Source: Antedon bifida
Lineage: Eukaryota > Echinodermata > Crinoidea > Comatulida > Antedonidae
Reading direction: 5' to 3'
Length of the DNA: 64,000 nt
Assembly (NCBI GenBank): GCA_963402885.1
Contig: OY727100.1
Location: 6,311,501 to 6,375,500 of the forward strand
Shown: positions 48,930-63,200 of the stretch, piece after piece
Numbering within the stretch: position 1 is the stretch's first letter
Layout of the letters: every line of letters starts with the position of its first letter
Translations under genes and position numbers: made by a program
Notes under the pieces: generated by a model
Seen by the model: the letters and a program-made list of their open reading frames with translations, nothing else
What the model was told of the DNA's origin: nothing
Databases searched by the model: none

Positions 48930-50412
48930 CTATGGCTCTATAAGATGATGTTAACACAATATATGTGCATAAATGGAAATGTTATAGCCTAATTATTGAA
49001 TTTTAAAAGGTGGAAATTTTGGTTATTTTTTGAAAAAATTACTGTGGTCCTCCGTAGGAAAATTTTCGAAAAATGTCCAAATTTCGACCCTTTTTTTTTT
49101 ACATAACTAGTTACTATGGGTCTATAGGATGATGTTAGCACAATATATTTGCATAAATGGCAATATTATAGCTTAATTTTCGAATTTTAAAAAGTGGAAA
49201 TGTTTGCCTTTTTTCGAAAAAATTCCTATGGTCCCCCGCAGGGAAATTTTCGGAAAATATCCAAATTTCGACCCTTTTATTTTTTGACATAACTAGTTAC
49301 TATGGCTCTATAAGATGATGTTAGAACAATATATTTGCATAAATGGCCATATTATAGCATAAATATTGAATTTTAAAAAGTGGGAATTTTTGCCATTTTC
49401 GAAAAAATTCCTATGGTCCCCCGCAGGAAAATTTTCGAAAAATGGCCAAATTTCGACCCTTTTATTTTTTGACATAACTAGTTACTATGGCTCTATAAGA
49501 TGATGTTAGCAAAATATATGTGTATAAATGGCAATATTTTGGCATAATTTTTGAATTTTAAAAAGTGGAAATTGTTTCCATTTTTTAAAAAAATTCCTAT
49601 GGTCCCCCGCAGGAAAATTTTCGAAAAATGGCCAAATTTCGACCCTTTTATTTTTTGATGTAACTAGTTACTATGGCTCTATAAGATGATGTTAGCACAA
49701 TATATGTGCATAAATGGAAATATTATAACATAATTTTGGAATTTTAGAAAGTGGAAATGTTGGCCATTTTTCGAAAAAAATTCCTATGGTCCCCCGCAGG
49801 GAAATTTTCGAAAAATGGTCAAATTTTCACCCTTTTATTTTTTGACATAACTCGTTACTATGGCTCTATAAGATGATGTTAACACAATATATGTGCATAA
49901 ATGGCAATATTATAGCCTAATTATTGAATTTTAAAAGGTGGAAATTTTGGTTATTTTTTGAAAAAATTTATATGGTCCCCCGCAGGGAAATTTTCGGAAA
50001 ATATCCAATTTTCGACCCTTTTATTTTTTGACATAACTAGTTACTATGGCTCTATAAGATGATGTTAGAACAATATATTTGAATAATGGCCATATTATAG
50101 CATAATTATTGAATTTTATAAAGTGGGATTTTTGCCATTTTCGAAAAAATTCCTAAGGTCCCCCGCAGGAAAATTTTCTAAAAATGGCCAAATTTCGACC
50201 CTTTTATTTTTTGACATAACTAGTTACTATGGCTCTATAAGATGATGTTAGCAAAATATATGTGTATAAATGGCAATATTTTGGCATAATTTTTGAATTT
50301 TAAAAAGTGGAAATTGTTTCCATTTTTCAATAAAATTCCTATGGTCCCCCGCAGGAAAATTTTCGAAAAATGGCCAAATTTCGACCCTTTTTTTTTTTGA
50401 TGTAATTAGTTA
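48930..50412 (+). repeat. Array segment matching 14.85-16.33 kb
   Basis: Partial third 1251-bp unit to about 49434, then B, C, D/E and A monomers as at 15.36-16.33 kb, including GAATAATGG near 50081. It ends at the 700-bp difference. There is no gene. Confidence 0.85.
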
Positions 50413-53140
50413 CTATGGCTCTATAAGATGATGTTAGCGCAATATATGTGCATAAATGGAAATATTATAACATAATTTTGGAATTTTAGAAAGTGGAAAT
50501 GTTGGCCATTTTTCGAAAAAAATTCCTATGGTCCCCCGCAGGGAAATTTTCGAAAAATGGTCAAATTTTCACCCTTTTATTTTTTGACATAACTCGTTAC
50601 TATGGCTCTATAAGATGATGTTAACACAATATATGTGCATAAATGGCAATATTATAGCCTAATTATTGAATTTTAAAAGGTGGAAATTTTGGTTATTTTT
50701 TGAAAAAATGTCTATGGTCCCCCGCAGGGAAATTTTCGGAAAATATCCAACTTTCGACCCTTTTATTTTTTGACATAACTAGTTACTATGGCTCTATAAG
50801 ATGATGTTAGAACAATATATTTGCATAAATGGCCATATTATAGCATAATTATTGAATTTTATAAAGTGGGAATTTTTGCCATTTTCGAAAAAATTCCTAA
50901 GGTCCCCCGCAGGAAAATTTTCTAAAAATGGCCAAATTCCGACCCTTTTATTTTTTGACATAACTAGTTACTATGGCTCTATAAGATGATGTTAGCAAAA
51001 TATATGTGTATAAATGGCAATATTTTGGCATAATTTTTGAATTTTAAAAAGTGGAAATTGTTTCCATTTTTCAATAAAATTCCTATGGTCCCCCGCAGGA
51101 AAATTTTCGAAAAATGGCCAAATTTCGACCCTTTTATTTTTTGATGTAACTAGTTACTATGGCTCTATAAGATGATGTTAGCACAATATATGTGCATAAA
51201 TGGAAATATTATAACATAATTTTGGAATTTTAGAAAGTGGAAATGTTGGCCATTTTTCGAAAAAAATTCCTATGGTCCCCCGCAGGGAAATTTTCGGAAA
51301 ATGGTCAAATTTTCACCCTTTTATTTTTTGACATAACTCGTTACTATGGCTCTATAAGATGATGTTAACACAATATATGTGCATAAATGGCAATATTATA
51401 GCATAATTATTGAATTTTAAAAAGTGGAAAATTTTGCCATATTCGATACTTTTGTTTCTAGACATATCTAGGTGCTATGGCTCTATAAGATGATGTTAGC
51501 ACAATATAATGTGCATAAATGGCAATATTATAACATAATTTTGGAATTTTAGAAAGTGGAAATGTTGGCCATTTTTCGAAAAAAATTCCTATGGTCCCCC
51601 GCAGGGAAATTTTCGAAAAATTGCCAAATTTTCACCCTTTTATTTCTTGACATAACTCGTTACTATGGCTCTATAAGATGATGTTAACACAATATATGTG
51701 CATAAATGGTAATATTATAGCCTAATTATTGAATTTTAAAAGTGGAAATTTTGGTTATTTTTTGAAAAAAATCCTGTGGTCCCACGTAGGAAAAATTTCG
51801 AAAAATTTCCAAATTTCGACCCTTTTTTTTGACATAACTAGTTACTATGGCTCTATAGAATGATGTTAGCACAATATATTTGCATAAATGGCAATATTAT
51901 AGCATAATTTTGAATTTTAAAAAGTGGTAATTTTTGCCGTTTTTCGAAAAATTTCCTATGATCCCCCACAGGGAAATTTTCGGAAAATATCAAAATTTCG
52001 ACCCTTTTATTTTTTGACATAACTAGTTACTATGGCTCTATAAGATGATGTTAGAACAATATATTTGCATAAATGGCCATATTATAGCATAATTATCGAA
52101 TTTTAAAAAGGGGAAATTTTTGCCATTTTTCGAAAAAATTTCTATGGTCCCCCGCAGGGAAATTTTCGGAAAATATCCAACTTTCGACCCTTTTATTTTT
52201 TGACATAACTAGTTACTATGGCTCTATAAGATGATGTTAGAACAATATATTTGCATAAATGGCCATATTATAGCATAATTATTGAATTTTATAAAGTGGG
52301 AATTTTTGCCATTTTCGAAAAAATTCCTAAGGTCCCCCGCAAGAAAATTTTCTAAAAATGGCCAAATTTCGACCCTTTTATTTTTTGACGTAACTAGTTA
52401 CTATGGCTCTATAAGATGATGTTAGCAAAATATATGTGTATAAATGGCAATATTTTGGCATAATTTTTGAATTTTAAAAAGTGGAAATTGTTTCCATTTT
52501 TCAATAAAATTCCTATGGTCCCCCGCAGGAAAATTTTCGAAAAATGGCCAAATTTCGACCCTTTTATTTTTTGATGTAACTAGTTACTTTGGCTCTATAA
52601 GATGATGTTAGCGCAATATATGTGCATAAATGGAAATATTATAACATAATTTTGGAATTTTAGAAAGTGGAAATGTTGGCCATTTTTCGAAAAAAATTCC
52701 TATGGTCCCCCGCAGGGAAATTTTCGAAAAATGGTCAAATTTTCACCCTTTTATTTTTTGACATAACTCGTTACTATGGCTCTATAAGATGATGTTAACA
52801 CAATATATGTGCATAAATGGCAATATTATAGCCTAATTATTGAATTTTAAAAGGTGGAAATTTTGGTTATTTTTTGAAAAAATGTCTATGGTCCCCCGCA
52901 GGGAAATTTTCGGAAAATATCCAACTTTCGACCCTTTTATTTTTTGACATAACTAGTTACTATGGCTCTATAAGATGATGTTAGAACAATATATTTGCAT
53001 AAATGGCAATAATATGGCATAATTTTTGAATTTTAAAAAGTGGAAATTGTTTCCATTTTTCAATAAAATTCCTATGATCCCCCGCAGGAAAATTTTCGAA
53101 AAATGGCCAAATTTCGACCCTTTTATTTTTTGACATAACT
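50413..53140 (+). repeat. Array segment matching 17.03-19.76 kb
   Basis: The shift is 33377-33378 throughout: GTTAGCGC at 50433, CATATTCGATAC at 51438 and TCCAACTTTCG at 52920. A and B types precede C and D in each round. There is no gene. Confidence 0.85.
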
Positions 53141-54340
53141 AGTTACTATGGCTCTATAAGATGATGTTAGCAAAATATATGTGTATAAATGGCAATATTT
53201 TGGCATAATTTTTGAATTTTAAAAAGTGGAAATTGTTTCCATTTTTCAATAAAATTCCTATGGTCCCCCGCAGGAAAATTTTCGAAAAATGGCCAAATTT
53301 CGACCCTTTTATTTTTTGATGTAACTAGTTACTATGGCTCTATAAGATGATGTTAGCACAATATATGTGCATAAATGGAAATATTATAACATAATTTTGG
53401 AATTTTAGAAAGTGGAAATGTTGGCCATTTTTCGAAAAAAAATTCCTATGGTCCCCCGCAGGGAAATTTTCGGAAAATGGTCAAATGTTCACCCTTTTAT
53501 TTTTTGACATAACTCGTTACTATGGCTCTATAAGATGATGTTAACACAATATATGTGCATAAATGGCAATATTATAGCCTAATTATTGAATTTTAAAAGG
53601 TGGAAATTTTGGTTATTTTTTGAAAAAATTCCTGTGGTCCTCCGTAGGAAAATTTTCGAAAAAAGTCCAAATTTCGACCCTTTTGTTTTTGACATAACTA
53701 GTTACTATGGCTCTATAAGATGATGTTAGAACAATATATTTGCATAAATGGCAATAATATGGCATAATTTTTGAATTTTAAAAAGTGGAAATTGTTTCCA
53801 TTTTTCAATAAAATTCTTATGATCCCCCGCAGGAAAATTTTCGAAAAATGGCCAAATTTCGACCCTTTTATTTTTTGACGTAACTAGTTACTATGGCTCT
53901 ATAAGATGATGTTAGCACATTATATGTGCATAAATGGCAATATTATGGCATAATTTTTGAATTTTAAAAAGTGGAAAATTTTGCCATTTTTCGACCCTTT
54001 TGTTTTTGACATAACTAGTTACTATGGCTCTATAAGATGATGTTAGAACAATATATTTGCATAAATGGCAATAATATGGCATAATTTTTGAATTTTAAAA
54101 AGTGGAAATTGTTTCCATTTTTCAATAAAATTCCTATGATCCCCCGCAGGAAAATTTTCGAAAAATGGCCAAATTTCGACCCTTTTATTTTTTGACGTAA
54201 CTAGTTACTATGGCTCTATAAGATGATGTTAGCACATTATATGTGCATAAATGGCAATATTATGGCATAATTTTTGAATTTTAAAAAGTGGAAAATTTTG
54301 CCATTTTTCGACCCTTTTGTTTCTAGACATAACTAGTTGC
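53141..54340 (+). repeat. Expanded interval with a 317-bp tandem duplication (A/B chimera plus S)
   Basis: An A/B chimeric monomer plus an S monomer (CACATTATATGTGC) occur at 53705-54021 and again at 54022-54339. The copies differ by AAAATTCTTATG versus AAAATTCCTATG and by GTTTTTGACATAAC versus GTTTCTAGACATAAC at the end. Together with B, C and D monomers upstream this accounts for 876 bp not present at 19.7-20.1 kb. Confidence 0.88.
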
Positions 54341-57205
54341 TATGGCTATATAAGATGATGTTAGCACAATATATGTGCATAAATGGCAATATTATAACAT
54401 AATTTTGGAATTTTAGAAAGTGGAAATGTTGGCCATTTTTTGAAAAAAATCCTGTGGTCCCACGTAGGAAAAATTTCGAAAAATTTCCAAATTTCGACCC
54501 TTTTTTTTGACATAACTAGTTACTATGGCTCTATAGAATGATGTTAGCACAATATATTTGCATAAATGGCAATATTATAGCATAATTTTGAATTTTAAAA
54601 AGTGGTAATTTTTGCCGTTTTTCGAAAAATTTCCTATGATCCCCCACAGGGAAATTTTCGGAAAATATCCAAATTTCGACCCTTTTATTTTTTGACATAA
54701 CTAGTTACTATGGCTCTATAAGATGATGTTAGAACAATATATTTGCATAAATGGCCATATTATAGCATAATTATCGAATTTTAAAAAGTGGAAAATTTTG
54801 CCATTTTCGAAAAAATTCCTATGGTCCCCCGCAGGAAAATTTTCTAAAAATGGCCAAATTTCGACCCTTTTATTTTTTGACATAACTAGTTACTATGGCT
54901 CTATAAGATGATGTTAGCAAAATATATGTGTATAAATGGCAATATTTTGGCATAATTTTTGAATTTTAAAAAGTGGAAATTGTTTCCATTTTTCAATAAA
55001 ATTCCTATGGTCCCCCGCAGGAAAATTTTCGAAAAATGGCCAAATTTCGACCCTTTTATTTTTTGATGTAACTAGTTACTATGGCTCTATAAGATGATGT
55101 TAGCGCAATATATGTGCATAAATGGAAATATTATAACATAATTTTGGAATTTTAGAAAGTGGAAATGTTGGCCATTTTTCGAAAAAAATTCCTATGGTCC
55201 CCCGCAGGGAAATTTTCGAAAAATGGTCAAATTTTCACCCTCGTTACTATGGCTCTATAAGATGATGTTAACACAATATATGTGCATAAATGGCAATATT
55301 ATAGCCTAATTATTGAATTTTAAAAGGTGGAAATTTTGGTTATTTTTTGAAAAAATGTCTATGGTCCCCCGCAGGGAAATTTTCGGAAAATATCCATCTT
55401 TCGACCCTTTTATTTTTTGACATAACTAGTTACTATGGCTCTATAAGATGATGTTAGAACAATATATTTGCATAAATGGCCAAATTATAGCATAATTATT
55501 GAATTTTATAAAGTGGGAATTTTTGCCATTTTCGAAAAAATTCAGGAAAATTTTCTAAAAATGGCCAAATTCCGACCCTTTTATTTTTTGACATAACTAG
55601 TTACTATGGCTCTATAAGATGATTTTAGCAAAATATATGTGTATAAATGGCAATATTTTGGCATAATTTTGGAATTTTAAAAAGTGGAAATTGTTTCCAT
55701 TTTTCAATAAAATTCCTATGGTCCCCCGCAGGAAAATTTTCGAAAAATGGCCAAATTTCGACCCTTTTATTTCTAGACATAACTAGTTGCTATGGCTCTA
55801 TAAGATGATGTTAGCACAATATATGTGCATAAATGGCAATATTATAACATAATTTTGGAATTTTAGAAAGTGGAAATGTTGGCCATTTTTCGAAAAAAAT
55901 TCCTATGGTCCCCCGCAGGGAAATTTTCGAAAAATGGCCAAAATTTCATCCTTTTATTTTTTGACATAACTCGTTACTATGGCTCTATAAGATGATGTTA
56001 ACACAATATATGTGCATAAATGGCAATATTATAGCCTGATTATTGAATTTTAAAAGGTGGAAATTTTGGTTATTTTTTGAAAAAATTCCTGTGGACCCCC
56101 GTAGGAAAATTTTCGAAAAATGTCCAAATTTCGACCCTTTGTTTTTTTTACATAACTAGTTACTATGGCTCTATAGGATGATGTTAGCACAATATATTTG
56201 CATAAATGGCAATATTATAGCATAATTATCGAATTTTAAAAAGTGGAAATTGTTTCCATTTTTCAATAAAATTCCTATGATCCCCCGCAGGAAAATTTTC
56301 GAAAAATGGCCAAATTTTGACCCTTTTATTTTTTGACGTAACTAGTTACTATGGCTCTATAAGATGATGTTAGCACAATATATGTGCATAAATGGCAATA
56401 TTATGGCATAATTTTTGAATTTTAAAAAGTGGAAAATTTTGCCATTTTTCGACCCTTTTGTTTCTAGACATAACTAGTTGCTATGGCTATATAAGATGAT
56501 GTTAGCACAATATATGTGCATAAATGGCAATATTATAACATAATTTTGGAATTTTAGAAAGTGGAAATGTTGGCCATTTTTCGAAAAAAATTCCTATGGT
56601 CCCCCGCAGGGAAATTTTCGAAAAATTGCCAAAATTTCATCCTTTTATTTTTTGACATAACTCGTTACTATGGCTCTATAAGATGATGTTAACACAATAT
56701 ATGTGCATAAATGGCAATATTATAGCCTGATTATTGAATTTTAAAAGGTGGAAATTATGGTTATTTTTTGAAAAAATTCCTGTGGACCCCCGTAGGAAAA
56801 TTTTCGAAAAATGTCCAAATTTCGACCCTTTTTTTTTTTACATAACTAGTTACTATGGCTCTATAGGATGATGTTAGCACAATATATTTGCATAAATGGC
56901 AATATTATAGCATAATTTTCGAATTTTAAAAAGTGGAAATTTTTGCCATTTTTCGAAAAAATTCCTATGGTCCCCCGCAGGGAAATTTTGGGAAAATATC
57001 CAAATTTCGACACTTTTATTTTTTAACCTAACTAGTTACTATGGCTCTATAAGATGATGTTAGAACAATATTATATTTGCATAAATGGCCATATTATAGC
57101 ATAATTATTGAATTTTAAAAAGTGAGAATTTTTGCCATTTTCGAAAAAAATCCTATGGTCCCCCGCAGGAAAATTTTCTAAAAATGGCCAAATTTCGACC
57201 CTTTT
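54341..57205 (+). repeat. Array segment matching 20.1-24.0 kb with one copy of the 1052-bp unit
   Basis: ACCCTCGTTA at 55237, CCATCTTTCG at 55394 and ATTCAGG at 55540 are shifted 34253 from the first block. GTTTTTTTGACATGG at 57206 matches 22952 at 34254 and 24004 at 33202, showing that only one 1052-bp unit is present. There is no gene. Confidence 0.87.
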
Positions 57206-60200
57206 GTTTTTTTGACATGGCTCTATAAGATGATGTTAGCAAAATATATGTGTATAAATGGCAATATTATGACATAATTTTTGAATTTTAAAAAGTGGAA
57301 ATTGTTTCCATTTTTCAATAAAATTCCTATGGTCCCCCGCAGGAAAATTTTCTAAAAATGGCCAAATTTCGACCCTTTTATTTTTTGATGTAACTAGTCG
57401 CTATGGCTCTATAAGATGATGTTAGCACAATATATGTGCACAAATGGCAATATTATAACATAATTTTGGAATTTTAGAAAGTGGAAATGTTGGCCATTTT
57501 TCGAAAAAATTCCTGTAGTCCCCCGTAGGAAAATTTTCGAAAAATGGCCAAATTTCGACCCTTTTTTTTTTTGACATAACTAGTTACTATGGCTCTATAG
57601 GATGATGTTAGCACAATATATTTGCATAAATGGCAATATTATAGCATAATATTGAATTTTAAAAAGTGGAAAATTTTGCTATTTTTCAATAAAATTCCTA
57701 TGGTCCCCCGGAGGAAAATTTTCGAAAAATGGCCAAATTTCGACCCTTTTGTTTCTAGACATAACTAGTTGCTATGGCTCTATAAGATGATGTTAGCACA
57801 ATATATGTGCATAAATGGCAATATTATAACATAATTTTGGAATTTTAGAAAGTGGAAATTTTGGTTATTTTTTGAAAAAATTCCTGTGGTCCCCCGTAGG
57901 AAAATTTTCAAAAAATGTCAAAATTTTCACCCTTTTATTTTTTCTATAAGATGATGTTAACACAATATATGTGCATAAATGGCAATATTATAGCCTAATT
58001 ATTGAATTTTAAAATGTGGACATTTTGGTTATTTTTTGAAAAAATTCCTGTGGTCCCCCGTAGGAAAATGTTCAAAAAATTGCCAAATTTCGACCCTTTT
58101 TTTTGACGTAACTAGTTACTATGACTCTATAGGATGATGTTAGCACAATATATTTGCATAAATGGCAATATTATAGCATAATTTTCGAATTTTAAAAAGT
58201 GGAAATTTTTGCCATTTTTCGAAAAAAATCCTATAGTCCCCGCAGGGAAATTTTCGGAAAATATCCAAATTTCGACGACCCTTTTATTTTTTGACCTAAC
58301 TAGTTACTATGGCTCTATAAGATGATGTTAGAACATTATATTTGCATAAATGGCCATATTATAGCATAATTATTGAATTTTAAAAAGTGAGAATTTTTGC
58401 CATTTTCGAAAAAATTCCTATGGTCCCCCACAGGAAAATTTTCTAAAAATGGCAAAATTTCGACCCTTTTGTTTTTTTGACATGGCTCTATAAGATGATG
58501 TTAGCAAAATATATGTGTATAAATGGCAATATTATGACATAATTTTTGAATTTTAAAAAGTGGAAATTGTTTCCATTTTTCAATAAAATTCCTATGGTCC
58601 CCCGCAGGAAAATTTTCTAAAAATGGCCAAATTTCGACCCTTTTATTTTTTGATGTAACTAGTCGCTATGGCTCTATAAGATGATGTTAGCACAATATAT
58701 GTGCACAAATGGCAATATTATAACATAATTTTGGAATTTTAGAAAGTGGAAATGTTGGCCATTTTTCGAAAAAATTCCTGTGGTCCCCCGTAGGAAAATT
58801 TTCGAAAAATGGCCAAATTTCGACCCTTTTTTTTTTTTACGTAACTAGTTACTATGGCTCTATAAGATGATGTTAGCAAAATATATGTGTATAAATGGCA
58901 ATATTATGACATAATTTTTGAATTTTAAAAAGCGAAAATTGTTTCGATTTTTCAATAAAATTCCTATGGTCCCCCGCAGGAAAATTTTCGAAAAATGGCC
59001 AAATTTCGACCCTTTTATTTGTTGATGTAACTAGTTACTATGGCTCTATAAGATGATGTTAGCACAATATATGTGCATAAATGGCAATATTATAACATAA
59101 TTTTGGAATTTTAGAAAGTGGAAATTTTGGTTATTTTTTGAAAAAATTCCTGTGGTCCCCCGTAGGAAAATTTTCAAAAAATGTCCAAATTTCGACCCTT
59201 TTATTTTTTGACATAACTAGTTACTATGGCTCTATAAGATGATGTTAGTACAATATATGTGCATAAATGGCAATATTATAGCATAATTATTGAATTTTAA
59301 AAAGTGGAAAATTTTGCCATTTTTCGACCCATTTGTTTCAAGACATAACTAGTTGCTATGGCTATATAAGATGATGTTAGCACAATATATGTGCATAAAT
59401 GGCAATATTATAACATAATTTTGGAATTTTAGAAAGTGGAAATGTTGGCCATTTTTCGAAAAAAATTCCTATGGTCCCCCGCAGGGAAATTTTCGAAAAA
59501 TGGCCAAATTTTCACCCTTTTATTTTTTGACATATCTCGTTACTATGGCTCTATAAGATGATGTTAGAACAATATATTTGCATAAATGGCAATATTATGG
59601 CATAATTTTTGAATTTTAAAAAGTGGAAATTGTTTCCATTTTTCAATAAAATTCCCATGATCCCCCGCAGGAAAATTTTCGAAAAATGGCCAAATTTCGA
59701 CCCTTTTATTTTTTGACGTAACTAGTTACTATGGCTCTATAAGATGATGTTAGCACAATATATGTGCATAAATGGCAATATTATGGCATAATTTTTGAAT
59801 TTTAAAAAGTGGAAAATTTTGCCATTTTTCGACCCTTTTTTTTCTAGACATAACTAGTTGCTATGGCTATATAAGATGATGTTAGCACAATATATGTGCA
59901 TAAATGGCAATATTATAACATAATTTTGGAATTTTAGAAAGTGGAAATGTTGGCCATTTTTCGAAAAAAATTCCTATGGTCCCCCGCAGGGAAATTTTCG
60001 AAAAATGGCCAAATTTTCACCCTTTTATTTTTTCTATAAGATGATGTTAACACAATATATGTGCATAAATGGCAATATTATAGCCTAATTATTGAATTTT
60101 AAAAGGTGGACATTTTGGTTATTTTTTGAAAAAATTCCTGTGGTCCCCCGTAGGAAAATTTTCAAAAATTGCCAAATTTCGACCCTTTTTTTTTGACGTA

Positions 60201-63200
60201 ACTAGTTACTATGACTCTATAGGATGATGTTAGCACAATATATTTGCATAAATGGCAATATTATAGCATAATTTTCGAATTTTAAAAAGTGGAAATTTTT
60301 GCCATTTTTCGAAAAAAATCCTATAGTCCCCGCAGGGAAATTTTCGGAAAATATCCAAATTTCGACGACCCTTTTATTTTTTGACCTAACTAGTTACTAT
60401 GGCTCTATAAGATGATGTTAGAACATTATATTTGCATAAATGGCCATATTATAGCATAATTATTGAATTTTAAAAAGTGAGAATTTTTGCCATTTTCGAA
60501 AAAAATCCTATGGTCCCCCACAGGAAAATTTTCTAAAAATGGCCAAATTTCGACCCTTTTGTTTTTTTGACATGGCTCTATAAGATGATGTTAGCAAAAT
60601 ATATGTGTATAAATGGCAATATTATGACATAATTTTTGAATTTTAAAAAGTGGAAATTGTTTCCATTTTTCAATAAAATTCCTATGGTCCCCCGCAGGAA
60701 AATTTTCTAAAAATGGCCAAATTTCGACCCTTTTATTTTTTGATGTAACTAGTCGCTATGGCTCTATAAGATGATGTTAGCACAATATATGTGCACAAAT
60801 GGCAATATTATAACATAATTTTGGAATTTTAGAAAGTGGAAATGTTGGCCATTTTTCGAAAAAATTCCTGTAGTCCCCCGTAGGAAAATTTTCGAAAAAT
60901 GGCCAAATTTCGACCCTTTTTTTTTTTGACATAACTAGTTACTATGGCTCTATAGGATGATGTTAGCACAATATATTTGCATAAATGGCAATATTATAGC
61001 ATAATATTGAATTTTAAAAAGTGGAAAATTTTGCTATTTTTCAATAAAATTCCTATGGTCCCCCGGAGGAAAATTTTCGAAAAATGGCCAAATTTCGACC
61101 CTTTTGTTTCTAGACATAACTAGTTGCTATGGCTCTATAAGATGATGTTAGCACAATATATGTGCATAAATGGCAATATTATAACATAATTTTGGAATTT
61201 TAGAAAGTGGAAATTTTGGTTATTTTTTGAAAAAATTCCTGTGGTCCCCCGTAGGAAAATTTTCAAAAAATGTCCAAATTTTCACCCTTTTATTTTTTCT
61301 ATAAGATGATGTTAACACAATATATGTGCATAAATGGCAATATTATAGCCTAATTATTGAATTTTAAAATGTGGACATTTTGGTTATTTTTTGAAAAAAT
61401 TCCTGTGGTCCCCCGTAGGAAAATTTTCAAAAAATTGCCAAATTTCGACCCTTTTTTTTGACGTAACTAGTTACTATGACTCTATAGGATGATGTTAGCA
61501 CAATATATTTGCATAAATGGCAATATTATAGCATAATTTTCGAATTTTAAAAAGTGGAAATTTTTGCCATTTTTCGAAAAAAATCCTATAGTCCCCGCAG
61601 GGAAATTTTCGGAAAATATCCAAATTTCGACGACCCTTTTATTTTTTGACCTAACTAGTTACTATGGCTCTATAAGATGATGTTAGAACATTATATTTGC
61701 ATAAATGGCCATATTATAGCATAATTATTGAATTTTAAAAAGTGAGAATTTTTGCCATTTTCGAAAAAATTCCTATGGTCCCCCACAGGAAAATTTTCTA
61801 AAAATGGCCAAATTTCGACCCTTTTGTTTTTTTGACATGGCTCTATAAGATGATGTTAGCAAAATATATGTGTATAAATGGCAATATTATGACATAATTT
61901 TTGAATTTTAAAAAGTGGAAATTGTTTCCATTTTTCAATAAAATTCCTATGGTCCCCCGCAGGAAAATTTTCTAAAAATGGCCAAATTTCGACCCTTTTA
62001 TTTTTTGATGTAACTAGTCGCTATGGCTCTATAAGATGATGTTAGCACAATATATGTGCACAAATGGCAATATTATAACATAATTTTGGAATTTTAGAAA
62101 GTGGAAATGTTGGCCATTTTTCGAAAAAATTCCTGTGGTCCCCCGTAGGAAAATTTTCGAAAAATGGCCAAATTTCGACCCTTTTTTTTTTTTACGTAAC
62201 TAGTTACTATGGCTCTATAAGATGATGTTAGCAAAATATATGTGTATAAATGGCAATATTATGACATAATTTTTGAATTTTAAAAAGCGAAAATTGTTTC
62301 GATTTTTCAATAAAATTCCTATGGTCCCCCGCAGGAAAATTTTCGAAAAATGGCCAAATTTCGACCCTTTTATTTGTTGATGTAACTAGTTACTATGGCT
62401 CTATAAGATGATGTTAGCACAATATATGTGCATAAATGGCAATATTATAACATAATTTTGGAATTTTAGAAAGTGGAAATTTTGGTTATTTTTTGAAAAA
62501 ATTCCTGTGGTCCCCCGTAGGAAAATTTTCAAAAAATGTCCAAATTTCGACCCTTTTTTTTTTGACATAACTAGTTACTATGGCTCTATAGGATGATGTT
62601 AGCACAATATATTTGCATAAATGGCAATATTATAGCATAATATTGAATTTTAAAAAGTGGAAAATTTTGCTATTTTTCGACCCTTTTGTTTCTAGACATA
62701 ACTAGTTGCTATGGCTCTATAAGATGATGTTAGCACAATATATGTGCATAAATGGCAATATTATAACATAATTTTGGAATTTTAGAAAGTGGAAATGTTG
62801 GCCATTTTTCGAAAAAAATTCCTATGGTCCCCCGCAGGGAAATTTTCGAAAAATGGCCAAATTTTCACCCTTTTATTTTTTGACATAAATCGTTACTATG
62901 GCTCTATAAGATGATGTTAACACAATATATGTGCATAAATGGCAATATTATAGCCTAATTATTGAATTTTAAAAGGTGGAAATTTTGGTTATTTTTTGAA
63001 AAAATTGCTGTGGGAAAATTTTCGAAAAATGTCCAAATTTCGACCCCTTTTTTTTTTTACATAACTAGTTACTATGGCTCTATAGGATGATGTTAGCACA
63101 ATATATTTGCATAAATGGTAATATTATAGCATAATTTTCGAATTTTAAAAAGTGGAAATTTTTACCATTTTCGACCCTTTTATTTTTTGACATAACTAGT

